DNA of 64,000 nt from Sphingomonas sp. 32-66-10 (GCA_002280565.1 NCEF01000001.1:1-64000), one strand, 5' to 3'. Counted from the stretch's first letter, positions 33,663 through 42,987 are shown. Notes: a model not told the origin generated them from the letters alone. Numbers and translations are program-made.

Positions 33663-34561
33663 TGCGCAGCGTGTGGCTCGCGTCCTATCCCAAGTCAGGC
33701 AACACCTGGCTTCGTATTCTCTTGGCCAATCTGCGTCAGGATCAGCCGGTCGACATCAACCGCTTGCCAGGAGATCGCGGCATCGCCAGCGCACGCAAGC
33801 CCTTCGATGATCTGATGCTGTTTCCGTCCGGGCTGCTGACGCATGAGGAATGTGAACGCTTGCGCCCCCTGGTGCATGCGGCGGTTGGACGCGGGCGCGG
33901 CTATATCGATCCGGCCCTGACGCCGCCGCCCCGGATCGGAGAAACCCAATTCATCAAGACGCACGACGCCTGGTTGCCAACTTCTGATGGCGTGCCAGTC
34001 ATGGGTGGCTGCGACGCCGCCGACGGGGCGATTCTGATCGTTCGCGATCCCCGCGATGTGGCGGTGTCGTTAGCCCACCACATGGGCACCGATCTCGATA
34101 CGACAATCAATTTCCTGACCAGCGAGACGGCGGCGCTGTGCGGCCGATGTGATTTTCAGCCACAGCAATTGCGGCAAAGATTGACGTCCTGGGCCGGGTT
34201 CAACGCGAGTTGGCTGGATCAGAAGGAACTGCCAGTCCTGATGATACGCTACGAGGACATGAAGCGCGATCCGGTCGAGGTGCTGATCGCCGCCCTAGAC
34301 TTCGCTGGGCTTCCGGCCACACGGGCCGAGGCGGAACAGGCAGCCAGCTTCGCGACCTTCGAGGTGCTTCGCGACCAGGAGCAGAGGCAGGGCTTCCGCG
34401 AATCCCCCACCAGGGGGGCGCCGCGGGCCTTCTTCCGGCGCGGTGTTTCGGGCGGCTGGCGCGACGAGCTGACCGCCGACCAGGTCGCGCGGATCGAGCG
34501 ATCCCAGTCAGCGGGAATGCTGCGACACGGCTATGCGCAAAGCAGTGTCGACCTGCCCTGA
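33662..34561 (+). CDS. PAPS-dependent sulfotransferase
   Basis: A 299-residue Sulfotransfer_1 protein. The 5'-phosphosulfate loop YPKSGNTW is at residues 9-16 and the 3'-phosphate motif RDPRDVAVS starts near residue 128. VLMIRYEDMKRDP and the C-terminal FFRRGVSGGWRDELT (the RKG.vgdW-like site) complete the family pattern. The likely catalytic His is in FIKTHDAW. It is coupled to the kinase gene by a one-base stop/start overlap, so it most likely modifies the same product. The core peptide has no Tyr; its acceptors would be Ser residues or an unknown partner. Sulfation of the neighbouring capsule is an alternative. Confidence 0.85.
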   Translation: MRSVWLASYPKSGNTWLRILLANLRQDQPVDINRLPGDRGIASARKPFDDLMLFPSGLLTHEECERLRPLVHAAVGRGRGYIDPALTPPPRIGETQFIKTHDAWLPTSDGVPVMGGCDAADGAILIVRDPRDVAVSLAHHMGTDLDTTINFLTSETAALCGRCDFQPQQLRQRLTSWAGFNASWLDQKELPVLMIRYEDMKRDPVEVLIAALDFAGLPATRAEAEQAASFATFEVLRDQEQRQGFRESPTRGAPRAFFRRGVSGGWRDELTADQVARIERSQSAGMLRHGYAQSSVDLP

Positions 34562-34732
34562 CCGGCCCGATGGGGGGCTCTGATTTCAAGGTGACCCAAA
34601 GACCGTATTGGGCATGAGGGTCAGCGATGCGAATGCCGTTCACGGGAATCGGAAGCTGACTAGCGCCACCCCAACGCTAGATATCGGCCATTCTGTCGCC
34701 CCCTGTGCCATCGCTATTCTAGAGGAAGCAAA

Positions 34733-35158
34733 ATGACCGACTCCGTCCATGACATCGTAGACACAGCCGTTGCCGCCGGCTCCTTCTCGACCCTGGTTGC
34801 CGCCGTCACTGCTGCCGACCTCGTCGAAACCCTGAAGGGGGATGGCCCGTTCACTGTGTTCGCGCCGTCGGACGATGCCTTTGCGGCGCTTCCGGAAGGC
34901 ACTGTCGAGACGCTCGTCAAGCCCGAGAACAAGGACAAGCTAACCGCGATCCTGCTGCTCCACGTCATCCCGGGCAAGGTGATGGCCGCAGATGTCGCGG
35001 GCCAGGTGCTCAGCCCGGCCACCGCCGGCGGGGCGACGGTCCATGTCGACGGCACCGACGGAGTCACCATCGATGGTGCCAAGGTCGTGACTGCGGACAT
35101 TGCCTGCACGAACGGCGTGATCCACGTCATCGACGCCGTGCTGTTGCCCAAGAGCTGA
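34733..35158 (+). CDS. fasciclin (FAS1) domain protein
   Basis: A 141-residue protein that is one FAS1 domain: [19 protein letters not shown] is the H1 box, and the [13 protein letters not shown] ending is the H2 box. No signal peptide is visible, unlike most FAS1 proteins; export by another route or a cytoplasmic role is possible. AGAGGAAG precedes the ATG. FAS1 domains usually serve in adhesion. It stands alone after the lasso island. Confidence 0.88.
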   Translation: MTDSVHDIVDTAVAAGSFSTLVAAVTAADLVETLKGDGPFTVFAPSDDAFAALPEGTVETLVKPENKDKLTAILLLHVIPGKVMAADVAGQVLSPATAGGATVHVDGTDGVTIDGAKVVTADIACTNGVIHVIDAVLLPKS

Positions 35159-35166
35159 CCTTCGAC

Positions 35167-35202
35167 GCCAGCGACCGGGGCAGCGATGCCCCAGTCGCTG
35201 GC
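35167..35202 (+). terminator. strong hairpin after the fasciclin gene
   Basis: GCCAGCGAC and GTCGCTGGC form nine pairs, and GGGGCA with TGCCCC six more, closed by a GCGA tetraloop. One C/A mismatch lies between the two stems. No T-run follows, so it is a terminator-like or message-protecting hairpin. Confidence 0.5.
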
Positions 35203-35234
35203 GCGATTGGCGATCGAACCGGACCAGACGCCAC

Positions 35235-36170
35235 ATGAAAATCGGAATTGTTGGCGCGGGCTTTGCCGGGCTTTCCTGCGCAGCAGCACTGCTGGTGGCG
35301 GGCCACGCGGTCAGACTGTTCGACAAGGGGCGCGGAGCTGGCGGGCGCATGGCAACCCGCCGCGCCGCCACGCCCTTCGGCGACGTGGCATTCGACCATG
35401 GCGCGCAGTATTTCACAGCACGGGACCCAGGCTTCGCGGCGGCGGTGACGGACTGGCAGGCGTCCGGAGTTGTCGCCCCCTGGCCCGGCGCAGGCGATGA
35501 AGCCTGGGTCGGCACCCCAGGGATGAACGCGGTGGTGAAGGCGTTGTCCGAGCCTTTGGCAGTCCAGTGGAACAGTCGCGTCGACGCGCTTCGCCGCGTT
35601 GAGCGTTACTGGTTTCTCGATTCGGTCGTCGACGATCCATTCGACGCGGTCATCGTCGCGACCCCGGCCGAGCAGGCTGCGCCGTTGCTGGCTGCGCACG
35701 ACCCGGCGATGGCGAAGCTGGCGCTGGGCTCACCATCAGCGCCATGCTGGACGGTCATGGTCGCGTTCCGTGAACGGATCGCCATCGCCAAGGACATCAT
35801 TCGCGACGTCGGGATCATCGGCTGGGCCGCCCGCAACAGCGCCAAGCCGGGACGGACTGGCATGGAGGCGTGGGTGATCCACGCGACGGCGGACTGGTCG
35901 CACGACCATATCGAGGATGAAGAGGCCACAGTGGTCGATGCGCTGCTGGCCGCGCTCGCCGCGGAAGCGACGGCGGCATTGCCCGAGCCCGTCGTGCGCA
36001 ACGCCCATCGCTGGCGCTATGCGCGCGCCAGGGCCGCGCAGCACGGGGCGCTGTGGAACGACACGAGGCGCATCGGCGCGGTCGGCGACTGGCTGCTCGC
36101 GCCGAGGGTCGAGAGTGCGTGGCTGTCCGGGCGGATGCTGGCCGACCGGATCATTGCGACGGGTCGCTAG
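35235..36170 (+). CDS. renalase-like FAD-dependent amine oxidase/oxidoreductase
   Basis: A 311-residue flavoprotein. [17 protein letters not shown] is the FAD-binding Rossmann motif, [15 protein letters not shown] the GG-doublet region and [12 protein letters not shown] the substrate-domain marker of the renalase group (NAD(P)/FAD amine oxidase-like). The C-terminal [19 protein letters not shown] contacts FAD. Bacterial renalases oxidise isomeric dihydro-NAD(P) forms; that function is inferred. Its TAG and the crtI stop share the palindrome CTAG, so the convergent genes overlap by four bases. Confidence 0.85.
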   Translation: MKIGIVGAGFAGLSCAAALLVAGHAVRLFDKGRGAGGRMATRRAATPFGDVAFDHGAQYFTARDPGFAAAVTDWQASGVVAPWPGAGDEAWVGTPGMNAVVKALSEPLAVQWNSRVDALRRVERYWFLDSVVDDPFDAVIVATPAEQAAPLLAAHDPAMAKLALGSPSAPCWTVMVAFRERIAIAKDIIRDVGIIGWAARNSAKPGRTGMEAWVIHATADWSHDHIEDEEATVVDALLAALAAEATAALPEPVVRNAHRWRYARARAAQHGALWNDTRRIGAVGDWLLAPRVESAWLSGRMLADRIIATGR

Positions 36171-37786
36171 CTGGGCATCGCCGCGACGATCTGCGGATCG
36201 ACCGCATAATCGCGGGCAATCTCGCGCGCCGTCATCTTGGCGGACATCATCACCGACGGCGTGCCGCCGCCCGGCTGCGTGCCCTGTCCAACGAGGTACA
36301 GGTTGGACACGTCCTCGCTGCGGTTGTGCGGGCGGAAAAAGGCGGTCTGGGTCAGTCGAGGTTCGACGCCGAAGCCATTGCCGGCATAGGCGCCAAGTGT
36401 CTGCTCGAAATAGTCGGGGGTGACAAAGCTGCGATAGACTAGTCGTTCGCGCAGGTCCGGGATGTAACCGCGGTCATCGAGGAAATTTAGCACCTTCTCT
36501 GCAAACCCCTCACCCACCGCGTTCCAATCCACATCGCCGAGCGTGTTGGGCACCGGGATCAGCGTATAGGCTGCATGATGCCCCGGCGGCGCTAGGCTCG
36601 GGTCGGTCAGCGTCGGGATATGAAGGTATTGCGAAAAATCCTCCGCGAGGATCTTGCGCTCAAAGATATCGGTCAGCAGGTCTTCGTAGCGCGGCCCGAG
36701 GATGATGTTGTGGTGCCGCAGATCGGGGTCGCCGTCGCGCTGTTCATAGCCGAAATAGATTACCATCAGCGACATGCTCTGCTTGCGGAACTTGACCACG
36801 GCGTCGCGATTGACCCGTCGGTGCGCCTTGTCGATCAGCTTGAGATAGGTGGTCGCGTAATCGGCGTTGGAGACGACAAGGTCGGCCGTCAGCGTCTCAC
36901 CCGAGGCGAGCGTCACGCCGGTCGCGACACGCTTGCCCGCGCGCTTCTCGACCTCGATCCGCGCGACTTTGGCATTGAGTTGCAGCGTGCCGCCCAGTTC
37001 CTCGAACTTGACGACCAGCGCGCGGACCAGCGCGCCGGTGCCGCCGATCGCATAATGGACGCCCCAGGTCTTCTCGACGAAATGGATCATCGCATAGATT
37101 GCAGGCACCTTGAGCGGGTTGCCCCCGATCAGCAGCGGTTCGAAGCTGAACACCTGCCGCATCTTGTCGCTTTTGAAATATTTGCTGACCAGCGAGAATA
37201 GCGGCTGGACCGCCCCGAGCTTGAGCAGGTCCGGGACAACCTTGAGCATCGATCCCAGGCTGCCGAAATAGGTGTAACCGAGTTCGAGGAAACCGCGCTG
37301 AAAGATCGCGCGCGCGGCCTCGTGGAAGCGCTCATAGCCCTCCAGATCCTCGGGCGCGAGCCGCGCGATCTGCGCGCGGACGTTTACCGGGTCGGCATCG
37401 TAATCGAAGAAGCTGCCGTCGTCGAAATAGATGCGGTAGAACGGCAGAACCGGCACGATCTCGACATAGCGGCTGGTGTTGGGGCCGCCGCTGAGGCCGC
37501 TCACAATGCGCTGCCCGTCGCCCAGCACCTCTTGCGGAAAGTCGGGCGCCGTCAGCATCGCGGTGTCGCGTTCCAGCGCGAACAGCTCCTCAATGAAATG
37601 CGGCACGGTCAGCACGGTCGGGCCCATGTCGAAGGTAAAGCCCTCGGCGCGCCGGACATAGGCACGCCCGCCGACATCATCGAGCTGTTCGACGATGCGG
37701 GTGTCGAAGCCGAGGCTTTGCAGGCGGATCGCGCAGGCAATGCCGCCAATACCGGAGCCGATCACGATCGCTGTACGACGGGTCAT
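36167..37786 (-). CDS. crtI: phytoene desaturase (CrtI family)
   Basis: A 539-residue carotenoid desaturase. [20 protein letters not shown] binds [16 protein letters not shown] and YRIYFDDG are typical CrtI segments. The C-terminal signature [19 protein letters not shown] is plain. It converts phytoene to neurosporene or lycopene by family knowledge. It is the last gene of the light module and overlaps the blh gene by four bases (blh stop 37783, crtI ATG 37786), which implies co-translation. Together they supply carotenoid and retinal. Confidence 0.92.
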   Translation of the reverse strand: MTRRTAIVIGSGIGGIACAIRLQSLGFDTRIVEQLDDVGGRAYVRRAEGFTFDMGPTVLTVPHFIEELFALERDTAMLTAPDFPQEVLGDGQRIVSGLSGGPNTSRYVEIVPVLPFYRIYFDDGSFFDYDADPVNVRAQIARLAPEDLEGYERFHEAARAIFQRGFLELGYTYFGSLGSMLKVVPDLLKLGAVQPLFSLVSKYFKSDKMRQVFSFEPLLIGGNPLKVPAIYAMIHFVEKTWGVHYAIGGTGALVRALVVKFEELGGTLQLNAKVARIEVEKRAGKRVATGVTLASGETLTADLVVSNADYATTYLKLIDKAHRRVNRDAVVKFRKQSMSLMVIYFGYEQRDGDPDLRHHNIILGPRYEDLLTDIFERKILAEDFSQYLHIPTLTDPSLAPPGHHAAYTLIPVPNTLGDVDWNAVGEGFAEKVLNFLDDRGYIPDLRERLVYRSFVTPDYFEQTLGAYAGNGFGVEPRLTQTAFFRPHNRSEDVSNLYLVGQGTQPGGGTPSVMMSAKMTAREIARDYAVDPQIVAAMPS

Positions 37787-38742
37787 GAAATCGCTGTCTT
37801 TCCTTGAGAGATGGGGGCGGTGGTCAGCCGCCGTTCGAGCCACCGCGAGAGCAGCAGATGCGGCACCGCGACCGATGCCAGCAGTTGAAATGCCTGCGCG
37901 ACCATGATCGGGTCGATGCGCGCGGACGCCATGGTGCGCAGCCCCAGCCAGCCAAGGATGGCGAGGCCTGACAGCAGCGCGCCGGTGCCGAGCCATCGCG
38001 CCGGCGTCATATCGTGCAACCGGGCGCGCGCCTGCGTCAGGTGCCGGGGTGAATGTAGGAACGCGAAAAACAGCGCGAAACCCATGACTGGCGGCAGGAC
38101 CACCAGCAAAACGAGACACAGGGTCATCGCGGTGGCCCAGGACAGGCTGCCATCGCGCCACGCTAAAGCGATGCCGACCGCCGTGACCAGCAACGCGACG
38201 GGCGCCGCCGCGGTGATGATCTGCGCGAGCACTGCTGCGCGCGGATCGCTCATCGCGACGAACAGCGCCGCAACCTCGTCAGGATGGCCGATCGTCGCCG
38301 CCGCAATCACCGCCGCGCCCGCAGCAACCCGCAGCAGCGGATCCTCAAGCATCAGCCAATCCTCGCCGAAGTGCACCGCAGCCGCCGCAAGGAACAGGAT
38401 CAGCGCGGCGAGCGGCACGCTAATCCACAAGAAGACCATCAGCATCGCGATCATGGCATAGCCGCCCACGACCAGACAGAGACCGGCGCGGTCCAGCGCG
38501 ACCGAACGCCGCAGCAAGGCGATGTCATAGGCGCCGTGCGGCAGCCCGCCGCCGATGAACACGATGGTTGCAATTCCCACTGCCGCTGGATGGTCCAGCG
38601 GCACGCCGAGCAGCGTCACTCCGATCAGCAGCGCCGCGGCGAACCAATAGGCCGGATACACGACGTCGCCGCGCCCGATCGGGGCACGGCGACGCGTTGA
38701 CGTGGGTGGGTAAGCCAGTGCTACCATCGGATCAGGCAGCAT
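37783..38742 (-). CDS. blh: Brp/Blh-type beta-carotene 15,15'-dioxygenase
   Basis: A 319-residue integral membrane protein with eight or nine helices. The iron-binding His-containing motifs of Blh are visible: [23 protein letters not shown] and FLHSPRHL. Blh cleaves beta-carotene to two retinals, the chromophore of the rhodopsin encoded just upstream. ATG 38742 overlaps the end of the rhodopsin gene; ATG 38727 is an alternative without overlap. Confidence 0.9.
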   Translation of the reverse strand: MLPDPMVALAYPPTSTRRRAPIGRGDVVYPAYWFAAALLIGVTLLGVPLDHPAAVGIATIVFIGGGLPHGAYDIALLRRSVALDRAGLCLVVGGYAMIAMLMVFLWISVPLAALILFLAAAAVHFGEDWLMLEDPLLRVAAGAAVIAAATIGHPDEVAALFVAMSDPRAAVLAQIITAAAPVALLVTAVGIALAWRDGSLSWATAMTLCLVLLVVLPPVMGFALFFAFLHSPRHLTQARARLHDMTPARWLGTGALLSGLAILGWLGLRTMASARIDPIMVAQAFQLLASVAVPHLLLSRWLERRLTTAPISQGKTAIS

Positions 38743-39505
38743 AGCCCTTGTGCCCACCGGCCTCGGCTTCGGCCTCCGACTTGCGGACCGCGATCAGGAA
38801 GATCAGGATTCCCAGACCAGCCTTCGCGACGATATCCGCGATCGTGTAGCCGACCTGGATCGTCGTGGTGACGGTGCCACCGCTCAGGCCGGCATAGGGG
38901 GCCATGTACACGATCGGGTAGAAGCCCCACGAGGCAAAGGTCAACAGGCGTGCCTTGCGCACCAGGTTCTGGGCACTGGCCGGCTGTTGCGCGATCGACT
39001 TGCCGAGCCCGCTGAACAGCTCCCACACAATGTACACGAACGGGATCGCCGACAGGGTGCCCCACAGGACGCGCGTCGGGATGTCGGTCGAGATCTCGCC
39101 CGGATAGCCCAAAATGATCATCAGCGCGGCCGCCGAGCCGAGCCGGACCGACTTGGACATGGTTTCCTCACGCGACAGGCGCATGACCAGCACCAGCTCG
39201 ATCAGCAGCAACGGCACGGTCAGCAGCCAGTCGACGTAGCGATAGGCATCGTTGAACGCGAAGGGGGTTGCGGTGACGACACCGTCGCCGAACGTATAGG
39301 CGGCGATCCAGCTCTCGAAGATGCGCCAATAGTGATAGGCGGCGATAGCGGTAACCAGTCCGGAAATGGTCAGCGCGGTGCGATACGCCGGGGCCACTTG
39401 CGACCGGCTCAACCACAGAAACGCCGTTGCCGCAGCCATTGTCGCAAAGGTGAACGAAAAGGCGTTGTAGATCAGGGAATATTGAAAGGGTGTCACGATA
39501 TCCAT
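38732..39505 (-). CDS. light-driven proton-pump rhodopsin, xanthorhodopsin-like
   Basis: A 257-residue seven-helix retinal protein. Helix C reads RYVDWLLTVPLLLIE: Asp92, Thr96 and Glu103 are the DTE triad of outward proton pumps. Leu100 matches the green-tuned position 105 of proteorhodopsin. His58 is in AAYHYWRIF and Lys228 in DIVAKAG binds retinal. Helix E has LWGTLSAIPF; Gly149 aligns with Trp138 of bacteriorhodopsin, the Gly that makes room for a carotenoid antenna in xanthorhodopsin. GGAGG five bases before ATG 39505 fixes the start. It heads a rhodopsin-blh-crtI operon. Confidence 0.93.
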   Translation of the reverse strand: MDIVTPFQYSLIYNAFSFTFATMAAATAFLWLSRSQVAPAYRTALTISGLVTAIAAYHYWRIFESWIAAYTFGDGVVTATPFAFNDAYRYVDWLLTVPLLLIELVLVMRLSREETMSKSVRLGSAAALMIILGYPGEISTDIPTRVLWGTLSAIPFVYIVWELFSGLGKSIAQQPASAQNLVRKARLLTFASWGFYPIVYMAPYAGLSGGTVTTTIQVGYTIADIVAKAGLGILIFLIAVRKSEAEAEAGGHKGYAA

Positions 39506-39752
39506 TCGAGCCTCCATCGCATTCGGCCACGGCACGGGTAGGCCGGGCAGCATGGTGCGGGATGTCGCTCCCCAAGATTGAGACGCCCTCCATCCCCGAT
39601 ACATCGTCACAGCACCAGCAATGAAACGGGTGTCCAGCCGCAGACCAAATGACCAACGGACTATGGCAACGCCGCTGTGACGATGGGGTTGGACTAGAAT
39701 GGGGCAGGATTTCTGGCGATACGGGCTTTGTGCCGTAGGCCTGAACGGGCGT
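39506..39752 (-). promoter_or_regulatory. promoter region of the rhodopsin operon
   Basis: A 247-base gap between the LOV-HTH gene and the rhodopsin gene with no coding frame that looks real. On the plus strand at 39641-39656 it holds a short direct repeat, GACCAA spaced by two bases, within CAGACCAAATGACCAA. On the minus strand this reads TTGGTCATTTGGTCTG. It is a possible regulator site but weak on sequence alone. The rhodopsin operon must be read from here or from the LOV-HTH gene. Confidence 0.4.
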
Positions 39753-40376
39753 TTACAGACCGGCCTCAACGGCAAGCCGAATAAGGTCCGCGGTCGTGTG
39801 CAAACCGAGCCGGTTCATCAGAATGGCGCGGTGCATCTTCACCGTCTTTTCCGCCAGATCCAGCTCCGCTGCGATCTGCTTGTTGAGCAGGCCGTTCGCG
39901 ACGAGCTTGAGCACCTGACTCTGGCGTGGGGACAGCGCCTTGACCATCTCCGCCGCGCGGATGCGGCGCATGCTCGACGGTGTGGCCGCCCCGGCATCGA
40001 TCTCGATCTGCGATCCCAGGAAATACAGCAAGGCGTCATTCTCGTCATAGATTGGCGCGACGAGCACGGCGTTGCGAAACGGTTCGCCGCTGCGCTTGTA
40101 GTTCAGAATCTCCACAAGCACCGGGCGATGCTCACGCACGCCGCGACGGATTTCCTCGGTCAGCCACGGCTCGGTCGCCGGACCGGACAGGAAGCGGCAG
40201 TTGCGCCCGACCACATCCTCGATCTGATATCCGGTTAGTGCGCAGAATGCGTCGTTACAGGCGATGATCGGATTGTCCGGCAGCCGTGGATCGCTGATCA
40301 CCGAGGCAATCGGGCTATCGGCGACCAGTCGAAAATGTCGATCTGCTGAGGGCAGAAGGTCGAGCCCTTGGGTCAT
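39753..40376 (-). CDS. LOV-HTH blue-light transcription regulator (EL222-like)
   Basis: A 207-residue protein. Residues 14-130 form a LOV/PAS domain with the flavin-adduct motif GRNCRFLSG (reactive Cys60) and [13 protein letters not shown]. Residues about 145-207 are a LuxR-type helix-turn-helix ([22 protein letters not shown]...[14 protein letters not shown], quoted in two parts). EL222 of Erythrobacter has the same order: blue light frees the HTH, which dimerises and activates transcription. It lies directly upstream of the rhodopsin-blh-crtI operon on the same strand, which suggests light control of that operon. Confidence 0.92.
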   Translation of the reverse strand: MTQGLDLLPSADRHFRLVADSPIASVISDPRLPDNPIIACNDAFCALTGYQIEDVVGRNCRFLSGPATEPWLTEEIRRGVREHRPVLVEILNYKRSGEPFRNAVLVAPIYDENDALLYFLGSQIEIDAGAATPSSMRRIRAAEMVKALSPRQSQVLKLVANGLLNKQIAAELDLAEKTVKMHRAILMNRLGLHTTADLIRLAVEAGL

Positions 40377-40475
40377 ATCAACTGCGAGTCCGATGCATGA
40401 CGAAAAGCATACCGCCGTTGGGACGTTGTCGCACTCGAATTATTGGCCGATTGTGAGCTGCAACGTCCTGCGGCG

Positions 40476-41813
40476 CTAGACCGCGCCGACACGCGCCGTC
40501 AGATAGGGTGCGATCATCGCGCGCACATCGACGCGTGCCTTCAGCCGCGCGGCGAGCAAGGCAGTCCCGCTGATCTTGCGCTGGACGAACAGGATATCGG
40601 CCGGCGGGATGTGCCACGCCGTCTGATCGGCGGCGATGTCCATGCCCTGTTCGCGCAGGACCTCGACAAATCCACGATCGCCGAAATCGAACGGTCCGGC
40701 CTTGGCCATCTCGCCGATCACGACGTCGATCATGCGCATGATGCGCGGGCGGTGATGCGCGATCGCGCTAGGCCCGACGAAACCGGCAGCCAACGCGGCG
40801 TCGAGCACGCGGTCACGTTCGACTGCAATCGTTGCACGCAACAACTCAAGATAACCCCAGGACGTCGCCGTCGGCACCGGGCGGGACGCACCGAAATCGA
40901 GCAGGATCAGCCGCCCGGTTTCCGGCTGATACCGGTAATTGGCAAAATTGGGGTCGGTCTGCATCATACCGAAGTCGAACATCTCACGCAGAACCAGGGC
41001 GATCAGCGCGCGCAGTGCCGCGTCGCGAACGGCCTGTGGCGCGTCGACCAGGCTTTCGATCGGACGACCCTCCACAAAGCTCATCGCGAGCACCTGTTGC
41101 GTCGTGAACTCGCGGTCGAGCAGCGGCACGACATAATCGGGAGAGTCCGTCAGAAAGTCGCCGAAAAGCGTCATCTGTTCGCCTTCGCGCAGATAATCGG
41201 CTTCCTCGCGCAACTGCTCCTTCGCCGCCGCAAGCAATGGTGCGATGTCGAGATGACGCGGCAGCAGGCCGGATACGCGCAGCAACGTCGCGACATTATC
41301 GACATCGGCATCGATGCTGTCACTAACGCCCGGATATTGTACCTTGATCGCCAGATCGCGGCCGTCGCGGGTGATTGCGCGGTGGACCTGCCCGATCGAG
41401 GCGGCGGCGACGGGCGTCGCATCGAAGTGCGTAAAGCGCGTCCGCCAATCCTTGCCCCACTGCGTCGCCAGCACCTGCTGAAGCTGTTGCGGGGGCATGC
41501 GGTGCGCATTCTGGCGCAACCTTGCCATGATCTCGGCAAGTTCGGGCGGCAGCATGTCGCCAGCATCCATCGAAATCATCTGGCCGAGCTTCATCGCGGC
41601 GCCGCGCAGATGCGACAGGCGATCGGCGATCCGGCCGACATTACCGGGCGTCAGCAGCATGTCGCGCATCCGCGGGCGCTGACCCTCGGCCAGGCGCCGC
41701 GCGCCCTCGGCCAGCATGCCGCCGGCCACGCCGCCAGCGAGCCGCCCGAAATGGCCAAAACGCGACAGGCGCCCGCTGGGCACGGCGCGGCTCTTATTGT
41801 CCTCGTCACTCAC
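40476..41813 (-). CDS. AarF/ABC1/UbiB-family atypical kinase
   Basis: A 445-residue ADCK-like protein. It has the KxGQ motif in AAMKLGQMISMD, AAASIGQVHRA in place of the P-loop, LAIKVQYPGV with the Lys, SFVEGRPIESL, TDPNFANYRY (usually DpHpGN) and LDFGASR with the metal Asp. The family supports ubiquinone or prenyl-lipid metabolism. GTG 41813 overlaps the stop of the DUF427 gene (GTGA). No C-terminal membrane helices are seen, so it is the soluble form. Confidence 0.88.
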   Translation of the reverse strand: MSDEDNKSRAVPSGRLSRFGHFGRLAGGVAGGMLAEGARRLAEGQRPRMRDMLLTPGNVGRIADRLSHLRGAAMKLGQMISMDAGDMLPPELAEIMARLRQNAHRMPPQQLQQVLATQWGKDWRTRFTHFDATPVAAASIGQVHRAITRDGRDLAIKVQYPGVSDSIDADVDNVATLLRVSGLLPRHLDIAPLLAAAKEQLREEADYLREGEQMTLFGDFLTDSPDYVVPLLDREFTTQQVLAMSFVEGRPIESLVDAPQAVRDAALRALIALVLREMFDFGMMQTDPNFANYRYQPETGRLILLDFGASRPVPTATSWGYLELLRATIAVERDRVLDAALAAGFVGPSAIAHHRPRIMRMIDVVIGEMAKAGPFDFGDRGFVEVLREQGMDIAADQTAWHIPPADILFVQRKISGTALLAARLKARVDVRAMIAPYLTARVGAV

Positions 41814-42304
41814 CAGCCGTGGCTCCCCGGAACGCCTTTGAATGGACCAGCGAACGCACTGGTAATCCAGCCACCGTAGAAATCGCCCGGCTGCGGCACC
41901 ACCGTTTCTCCATCGACGCTGCAGCGATCGAACGGGCCGGCGTAGAACGCGATGTGATCGCGCAGACTGGCAAATCCGGGCGTCGGGTTGGCGTAACTCC
42001 AGCCCACGCGCGGCAGAACACTGTCGCCCACCACGACATCCCAATAGGTCGCCGCCCCCTTCCACTCGCAGAAGGACGACCCGTACGCGCGGCGCAGCAC
42101 AGCAGGAATGATATCGGCGCGCGGGATATAATAGCTGGGCGGATGGCTGGTTTCGAGCGTGCGGACACTCGCACGGCTATCGGCGATGACCACGCCGCGA
42201 TGCTCGATCACGACATGCGCGGCGCACGGTTGCGCAATGGCCGGGCGCGGAAAGGACCATACGCTTTCCTGGCCCGGGCCCGCAGGGTCGGGGCGCGGCC
42301 TCAA
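41810..42304 (-). CDS. DUF427 domain protein
   Basis: A 164-residue protein with the DUF427 pattern: HVVIEHRGVVIADS, ETSHPPSYYIPRADI, CEWKGAATYWDV and the C-terminal PGDFYGGWITS. The family is a small beta-barrel of unknown function, common near redox and light-response genes. TTG 42304 overlaps the stop of the DUF393 gene (TTGA); no ATG is available nearby. Confidence 0.8.
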   Translation of the reverse strand: MRPRPDPAGPGQESVWSFPRPAIAQPCAAHVVIEHRGVVIADSRASVRTLETSHPPSYYIPRADIIPAVLRRAYGSSFCEWKGAATYWDVVVGDSVLPRVGWSYANPTPGFASLRDHIAFYAGPFDRCSVDGETVVPQPGDFYGGWITSAFAGPFKGVPGSHGW

Positions 42305-42656
42305 CGGATTGCCCCCTGCGCGAGGCGTTGTCGGCGCGTCCGGATGCGCAAAAAGCCGCGATGGCTGCGCTCAAGCAGCAGTAACACCCATGGGTACCGC
42401 GCGGCCAGTCCGAGCGGGCGAAGCAGCGGAGTCGCCCGCCCCATCGCGGCAAAGCCGGCCCCGCCCGATAGTATCATGCCATCTTCGCGAGCATGAATTC
42501 GTGCCTGCAGCTCTGCGCGGTTGATCGGACAGTTGGCGTCCACGTCGGTGGCATCGACGAAGCGGAACGCCCGGCACGATCCAGGCGCCGCATCATCGCG
42601 ATTTCGCGGCGGCATAGCGGGCAGTCTCCATCGTGCCAGACGATAAGCTCGGTCAT
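42301..42656 (-). pseudogene. DUF393 (DCC family) thiol-disulfide protein, frameshifted
   Basis: The start, MTELIVWHDGDCPLCRREI, has the DxxCPxC thioredoxin-like motif of the DCC family. About 31 codons in, near 42570, the frame is lost. The rest of the protein continues in the next frame (FRFVDATDVDANCPINR, then LGLAARYPWVLLL) to the stop at 42301. One extra G in the GGG run at 42570-42572 would restore a protein of about 118 residues. It is either a recent frameshift or a base missing from the sequence. The gene overlaps DUF427 downstream. Confidence 0.75.
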
Positions 42657-42743
42657 GCGGCCGATATAGGCATCGCGATCGGTGCGCGCACCTGTGGGCG
42701 CAGTAATGCACGTCAGACCCTCAGGGTACCGATCTCGGAAGAA

Positions 42744-42833
42744 TGGCGGAGACGGAGGGATTCGAACCCTCGGTACGGTTCCCCGTACGACGCTTTAGCA
42801 AAGCGTTGGTTTCAGCCACTCACCCACGTCTCC
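42744..42833 (-). tRNA. tRNA-Ser (GCU)
   Basis: A 90-base tRNA with a seven-pair acceptor stem (GGAGACG/CGTCTCC), discriminator G and encoded CCA. The T arm is GGGTTCGAATCCC, and the long variable arm is that of a serine tRNA. The anticodon loop TTTGCTAAA has anticodon GCT, reading AGC/AGU codons. Confidence 0.95.
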
Positions 42834-42987
42834 GGATGCTCGCAGCGAGCGGGCGCTATAGCGAGCGTCGCGGCGGCGATCAATGGGCTGATTTGCGGCG
42901 GCTGGGCGCGAAATCGACTCGGGTCATCGCCGGTTCATTGCCGCACCGCCATCGCTCGGCATAAATGCGAGGCTGCGGAGGGATCAT

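Noticed and set aside
39506-39752. A perfect EL222 operator
   Set aside because: I could not find a full palindromic site from memory of the consensus; only a short direct repeat was seen.
42744-42833. tRNA-Ser as the attachment site of an integrated island
   Set aside because: No integrase, no repeat of the tRNA 3' end and no foreign-looking genes beside it.
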